A stretch of DNA of 64,000 bases from Oscillospiraceae bacterium (lineage in GTDB: Bacteria; Bacillota; Clostridia; Oscillospirales; Oscillospiraceae): contig JAFTGD010000034.1 in assembly GCA_017458065.1 (NCBI GenBank), positions 1-64,000 on the forward strand, read 5' to 3'. Position 1 is the stretch's first letter; each line of letters opens with the position of its first letter. Positions 60,202 to 64,000 of the stretch are shown here, piece after piece. Under the pieces are notes generated by a model. The model was given only the letters and a program-made list of their open reading frames with translations, was not told the DNA's origin and did no database searches. The translations under genes were made by a program, and so were the position numbers.

Positions 60202-62604
60202 ATGTTAGGACAGATTTCACGTGACGAAATTCGCAGCGCAATCGCCGACAAGCTCTGCGCGCACTTCGGCGTCTCCCCGAACAGCGCCACAGCGGAGCAG
60301 GTCTTTCAGGCTTCCGCCATTGTCATCCGTGAGTTGATGAGCCGCTTCCTCGCCATTGAGGACCCCCACCGCGTGGAGAAGGAAGTCCACTATTTGTCGA
60401 TGGAGTTTCTGATGGGCCGCAGCCTGATGAAGAACGCCTACAACCTGGGCGTCGGCGAGGCTCTGACCGGCGCGCTGGAGGATATGGGCTTCAACGCCTC
60501 GGATATCTTTGAGGAAGAGCCGGACGCCGGTCTCGGCAACGGCGGTCTCGGCCGTCTGGCCGCCTGTTACATGGACAGCATGGCCTCCCTCGGCTATGAG
60601 GGCACCGGCTATTCCATCTGCTACGAGCTGGGCATCTTCAAGCAGCAGTTCCGTGACGGCAAGCAGACCGAGGTCGCCGACAACTGGCGCACCGCGGCCG
60701 AGAGCTGGCTGATCCCCCGCTATGAGGACCAGGTCGAGGTTCGCTTCGGCGGGCAGATTTCCCCGCACTGGGACAACCAGGGCCATTACTTTGCCGAGCA
60801 CACCGGTTACACCTCCGTCATCGCGGTTCCCCGCGACATGCTGATTGCCGGCTACGGCGAGAACACCGTCAATACCCTGCGGCTTTGGGACGCCAAGAGC
60901 CCCAACTTCCTGGATATGTACCTCTTCTCCGAGGGCGAATATGTCAAGAGCATGGAGCAGCGCACCATGGCCGAGGTCATCACCAAGGTGCTCTACCCCG
61001 CCGACGACCACATTGAGGGCAAGACCCTCCGTCTGAAGCAGCAGTACTTCTTCGTCTCCGCGAGCGCGCAGGACATCGTCCGCAAGCACATCAAGAAGTG
61101 GGGCGATATCCAGAGCTTTTCCAGACACCACGCCATCCAGATCAACGACACCCACCCCACCATGATTATCCCTGAGCTCATGCGCATCTTCATGGACGAG
61201 TACGGTCTCGGCTGGGACGCCGCCTGGGAGCTGGTACGCAAGAGCGTCGCCTACACCAACCACACCGTCATGTCCGAGGCGCTGGAGAAGTGGCCGCAGG
61301 ATCTGATCCAGCAGCTGCTGCCCCGTATCTGGGAGATCATGTGCGAGATCAACCGCCGCTGGTGCGACTATCTGGTCCAGTCCTTCGGCTGGGACGAGCG
61401 TGTCGGCCGCAACCTGATCATCCGCGACGGCCAGGTCCACATGGCCAACCTCTGCCTCGCCACCTGCCGCATGGTCAACGGCGTCTCCCGCCTGCACGGC
61501 GAGATCCTCCGCAACGACCTGTTCCGGGATATCTGCAGTCTCCGCCCGGACCGCTTCACCTATGTCACCAACGGCATCGACCACCGCCGCTGGCTCGCTC
61601 AGATCAACCCCGAGCTTCACAAGCTGATTGTCGAACTGCTGGGTGACGACGACTATCTGATGAATCCCGACGCGCTTTCCGGACTGCGCGCTTTCGAGCT
61701 GGACAATGAGGTCCTCACGCGCATCAACGCCATCAAGCGCGACAACCGCGAGCGCTTCACCCAGTTCCTCAAGCGCAACGGCAGCGACGTAGTCCTGAAT
61801 CCGGACGCTCTGATGGACGTCCAGATCAAGCGTCTGCACGAGTACAAGCGCCAGCTGCTCTGCGCCATGAGCATCGCCAGCCTCCAGATGCAGCTGCATG
61901 ACAATCCGAACCGCGACTTTGCTCCGCGGAGCTTCGTCTTCGGCGCCAAGTCTGCGGCCGGCTACAAGACCGCCAAGCGCATCATCGAGCTGCTGCTCTC
62001 CATGCAGCAGGACATCAACAACGACCCCGTCTGCAAGGACCGCCTGCAGATCTGCTTTGTGGAGAACTACCGTGTGTCGGCCGCCGAGGCCATTGTCCCC
62101 GCCGCCGATATCTCCGAGCAGATTTCTACCGCCGGCAAGGAGGCCTCCGGTACCGGCTGTATGAAGCTGATGATGAACGGCGCCGTGACCATCGGCACGT
62201 TGGACGGCGCCAACGTCGAGATGTATGAGCGCCTCGGCGACGCGAACATGTTCCTCTTCGGTCTGCACACCGACGAGATCGAGTCCTGGCGCCGCAATGG
62301 CTACGACCCGGCCGGCATTGCCAACAACGACCCGGAGATCAACCGTGTGATGCAGCGCTTCAGCCAGGGTTTCTCCGACGGCAAGAGCTATTCTGACCTC
62401 GTGTCCGGCCTGCTCTACGGCGGCGACCCCTACATGCTGATTGCCGACTACCGCTCCTATGTCGAGTGCCGCGACAGGCTCTATGCCCGCCTCGCCGACG
62501 ACAAAGAGCGTGCCCGTCTCGCACTGGTGAACACCGCGGAGAGCGGCTTCTTCGCCGCCGACCGCGCCATCAAAGAGTACGCCGAAAAGATCTGGAAGCT
62601 GTAA
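60202..62604 (+). CDS. glgP: Glycogen/starch/alpha-glucan phosphorylase
   Basis: An 800-aa GT35 phosphorylase that releases glucose 1-phosphate from alpha-1,4-glucans with PLP as cofactor. Features: EFLMGRSLMKNAYNLG near 69-84, DAGLGNGGLGRLAACYMDSM near 109-128, NDTHP in the active site, and the PLP-lysine region EASGTGCMKLMMNGA with K655; the residue before MK is Cys where Asn is usual. Length is normal. It has its own promoter, a GGAGG site and a terminator, so it is transcribed alone. Confidence 0.95.
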   Translation: MLGQISRDEIRSAIADKLCAHFGVSPNSATAEQVFQASAIVIRELMSRFLAIEDPHRVEKEVHYLSMEFLMGRSLMKNAYNLGVGEALTGALEDMGFNASDIFEEEPDAGLGNGGLGRLAACYMDSMASLGYEGTGYSICYELGIFKQQFRDGKQTEVADNWRTAAESWLIPRYEDQVEVRFGGQISPHWDNQGHYFAEHTGYTSVIAVPRDMLIAGYGENTVNTLRLWDAKSPNFLDMYLFSEGEYVKSMEQRTMAEVITKVLYPADDHIEGKTLRLKQQYFFVSASAQDIVRKHIKKWGDIQSFSRHHAIQINDTHPTMIIPELMRIFMDEYGLGWDAAWELVRKSVAYTNHTVMSEALEKWPQDLIQQLLPRIWEIMCEINRRWCDYLVQSFGWDERVGRNLIIRDGQVHMANLCLATCRMVNGVSRLHGEILRNDLFRDICSLRPDRFTYVTNGIDHRRWLAQINPELHKLIVELLGDDDYLMNPDALSGLRAFELDNEVLTRINAIKRDNRERFTQFLKRNGSDVVLNPDALMDVQIKRLHEYKRQLLCAMSIASLQMQLHDNPNRDFAPRSFVFGAKSAAGYKTAKRIIELLLSMQQDINNDPVCKDRLQICFVENYRVSAAEAIVPAADISEQISTAGKEASGTGCMKLMMNGAVTIGTLDGANVEMYERLGDANMFLFGLHTDEIESWRRNGYDPAGIANNDPEINRVMQRFSQGFSDGKSYSDLVSGLLYGGDPYMLIADYRSYVECRDRLYARLADDKERARLALVNTAESGFFAADRAIKEYAEKIWKL

Positions 62605-62625
62605 GCTTTTCCAAAATGAAAAACG

Positions 62626-62656
62626 CAGCGCCCTGAGAAATCAGGGCGCTGACTGT
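62626..62656 (+). terminator. Intrinsic terminator after glgP
   Basis: Perfect 11-bp stem CAGCGCCCTGA/TCAGGGCGCTG with GAAA loop, then GACTGTTTT. Confidence 0.85.
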
Positions 62657-62733
62657 TTTATATCCCGTCTTGCCACCCGCTCCCATTTGAAGTATAATCT
62701 CGTGTACATGAACCAAAACAGGAGTGAACCAAT

Positions 62734-63699
62734 CTGCAAAACATCGCTGAAAATATCTATTCTTTTTCCATCCAACTTCCGGATAATCCTCTAAAATGGC
62801 TCAACTGCTATGTCATAAAAGGCCTGCCCGGTGAGCGGAATCTTCTGATCGATACCGGCTTTCGGCGTCCGGAGTGCCTGTCTGACCTGCTGGCCGGGAT
62901 GGAGGCGCTCTCACTGGCGCCGGAAGAGACGGATGTCTTCCTGACCCATCTCCATTCTGACCACACCGGTAATGCAAAAGAACTGCAGGATCTCGGCTGC
63001 CGCCTTCTGATGGGGGAAAAGGACATGAACTACCTTCATAGGATGGATCCTTCGATCCGCAATTCCCGCATGCTTCGGGAGGGTATGCCGCAGGAGATTC
63101 TTACCGAAGTGATCAGCAACAACCCGGGAAGGCGCTATGCCCCCGTCCCCTTTGACGCGGAAACCGTACAGGACGGCGACCGTCTCAGCTATGGCGGATA
63201 CCATCTGACCTGCCTTTCGACTCCCGGTCACACACCCGGTCACTTCTGCCTGTACGACCGGGAGCGGGAGCTTATCTTCCTGGGCGATCACGTCCTCTTT
63301 GATATTACGCCGAACATCAGCTTCTGGGATGGCATGGAGGATGCGCTGGGAACCTATCTGGAGAGTCTGAAGAGCATGATGGATCTTCCGGTCAAATATG
63401 CGCTTCCCGGTCACCGGCATATGGGCGGCATCTCCATGCGGGATCGCATCATTGAGCTTCTTGCCCACCATGACGCCCGCCTCGACGAAGCTGAGAGGAT
63501 TGTCTGCGAGCACCCCGGGATCAACGCATACGACCTGGCGGGAATGATGACCTGGCGGATCCGTTCCAGGAACTGGGCGGAGTTCCCTCCCGGTCAGAAA
63601 TGGTTCGCTGTCTGTGAAGCTTTGGCCCACTTGGATCATCTGGTTCTGACCGGGCGGATAACACGTGCGGATCATGGCGATATCCGATATTATAAATAA
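62734..63699 (+). CDS. MBL-fold metallo-hydrolase, probably starting at a CTG codon
   Basis: The first ATG in frame (62899) falls after the first beta strands of the fold. The same frame is open back to a TGA at 62725, and this part encodes a proper MBL N-terminus (WLNCYVIKG near 22-30, LLIDTGF near 36-42). The only start-like codon with a ribosome site is CTG at 62734, with AGGAG ending 9 nt upstream. From there the protein is 321 aa with zinc motif HLHSDH near 73-78, GHTPGHFCLYD and LGDHVLFD, as in glyoxalase II-like or hydrolase MBL proteins; the C-terminal winged-helix-like region (about 240-310) fits this subfamily. Substrate unknown. Confidence 0.8.
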   Translation: MQNIAENIYSFSIQLPDNPLKWLNCYVIKGLPGERNLLIDTGFRRPECLSDLLAGMEALSLAPEETDVFLTHLHSDHTGNAKELQDLGCRLLMGEKDMNYLHRMDPSIRNSRMLREGMPQEILTEVISNNPGRRYAPVPFDAETVQDGDRLSYGGYHLTCLSTPGHTPGHFCLYDRERELIFLGDHVLFDITPNISFWDGMEDALGTYLESLKSMMDLPVKYALPGHRHMGGISMRDRIIELLAHHDARLDEAERIVCEHPGINAYDLAGMMTWRIRSRNWAEFPPGQKWFAVCEALAHLDHLVLTGRITRADHGDIRYYK

Positions 63700-63700
63700 G

Positions 63701-63727
63701 GGCAGGTCCTTCGGGGCCTGCCGTTTT
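63701..63727 (+). terminator. Intrinsic terminator after the MBL gene
   Basis: Stem GGCAGG(TCC)/(GGG)CCTGCC followed by GTTTT. Between here and 63846 I see no gene. Confidence 0.7.
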
Positions 63728-63846
63728 CATTCCATCACACAACGTTCATTATTCTGTTTCTTGCTTCAACGACTTTTCCATGTTCTTATCCTTTCGTAAA
63801 TACTGTCCGGGAACTTTCCCTCCGTCTATTTTTTCAGGCTCTTTTC

Positions 63847-63875
63847 TTGCGCTGCTCTTGTTCCTGTGGTACTAT
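63847..63875 (+). promoter_or_regulatory. Probable promoter of the last gene
   Basis: TTGCGC, 17-nt spacer, TACTAT, about 30 nt before ATG 63908. Confidence 0.5.
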
Positions 63876-63907
63876 CATTTCATCTTTCAGTCCTGGAGGC
63901 TATCATC

Positions 63908-64000
63908 ATGCTCATCCAATATGAACCTTCCCTCTTCCGTTCCGCTGCCTATGACGGCGCTCAAGAGATCGGTGAATGCTGCTATTCCGTATCCGGCAAT
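63908..64000 (+). CDS. 5' end of an unidentified protein (possibly GNAT acetyltransferase)
   Basis: ATG 63908 with TGGAGG upstream opens a frame that runs off the window (31 codons, beginning MLIQYEPSLFRSAAYDGAQE). The IGECCYSVSGN stretch vaguely recalls the first strands of some small GNAT acetyltransferases, but this is too short to assign. Confidence 0.5.
   Translation, partial: MLIQYEPSLFRSAAYDGAQEIGECCYSVSGN

Noticed and set aside
60217-62268. 683-codon open frame on the minus strand
   Set aside because: Antisense to glycogen phosphorylase, which has intact active-site motifs.
1-64000. tRNA or rRNA genes
   Set aside because: I saw no cloverleaf-like segment with a T-loop motif and CCA-type end, and no rRNA-like conserved sequence; a covariance search would be needed to exclude tRNAs completely.

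Overview
The window looks like a chromosomal segment of an anaerobic, GC-rich member of the Clostridia, probably a gut organism. The support is strong Shine-Dalgarno sites and sigma-A promoters, 2-oxoacid:ferredoxin oxidoreductase, ferredoxin-rich redox proteins, enoate-reductase-type flavoproteins, a CD1871A-like CXXC small protein and a surface protein with His/Cys repeats of a type common in gut Firmicutes. I cannot name the species.

Layout. 1-3321: 5' part of a large secreted surface protein (minus strand). 3.6-9.5 kb: cation efflux, HD protein, acyltransferase, GltS-like symporter, lysA. 9.5-9.8 kb: a compact locus that looks like a type I toxin-antitoxin pair (27-codon ORF facing a short antisense RNA). 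9.9-16.9 kb: D-aminoacylase-type amidohydrolase with a complete Dpp-type ABC importer. 17.0-20.5 kb (minus): P-loop protein and four-subunit 2-oxoacid:ferredoxin oxidoreductase. 20.8-25.7 kb: membrane protein, then an Rbs-type sugar ABC importer.

25.8-37.8 kb: a catabolic island of about 12 kb. It is bounded by a 46-bp direct repeat (45/46 identical) that equals the 3' end of the SpoU-type RNA methyltransferase gene at 37.7-38.6 kb, so the island appears to have entered that gene's 3' end and restored it. Its cargo is an enoate/dienoyl-CoA-reductase-like flavoprotein, a beta-keto acid cleavage enzyme (BKACE), a CoA-transferase, a FadR-type regulator, a UlaG-like lactonase, an APC permease, a thiolase, a hydroxyacid dehydrogenase and an IlvD-type dehydratase. 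These fit oxidation and cleavage of a beta-hydroxy acid to acyl-CoA and acetyl-CoA. No integrase is present.

37.8-50.1 kb: housekeeping and redox genes (GNAT, PanE-like, RelB/RelE-type TA, ThpR, a TlpA/CXXC/ferredoxin triad, a strongly expressed enoate-reductase-like flavoenzyme followed by tandem terminator repeats, an aminotransferase, a triple-PAS diguanylate cyclase). 50.2-53.2 kb: an AT-rich accessory patch with an AbiE-like TA pair whose toxin gene has an amber stop in its GGW motif, and a TetR gene with a clear operator. 53.2-58.1 kb: a redox/peroxide-response cluster with two near-copies of one promoter-operator and a decayed second copy of its MarR gene. 58.1-64.0 kb: ABC exporter, glycogen phosphorylase, an MBL-fold protein that seems to start at CTG, and the first codons of another gene.
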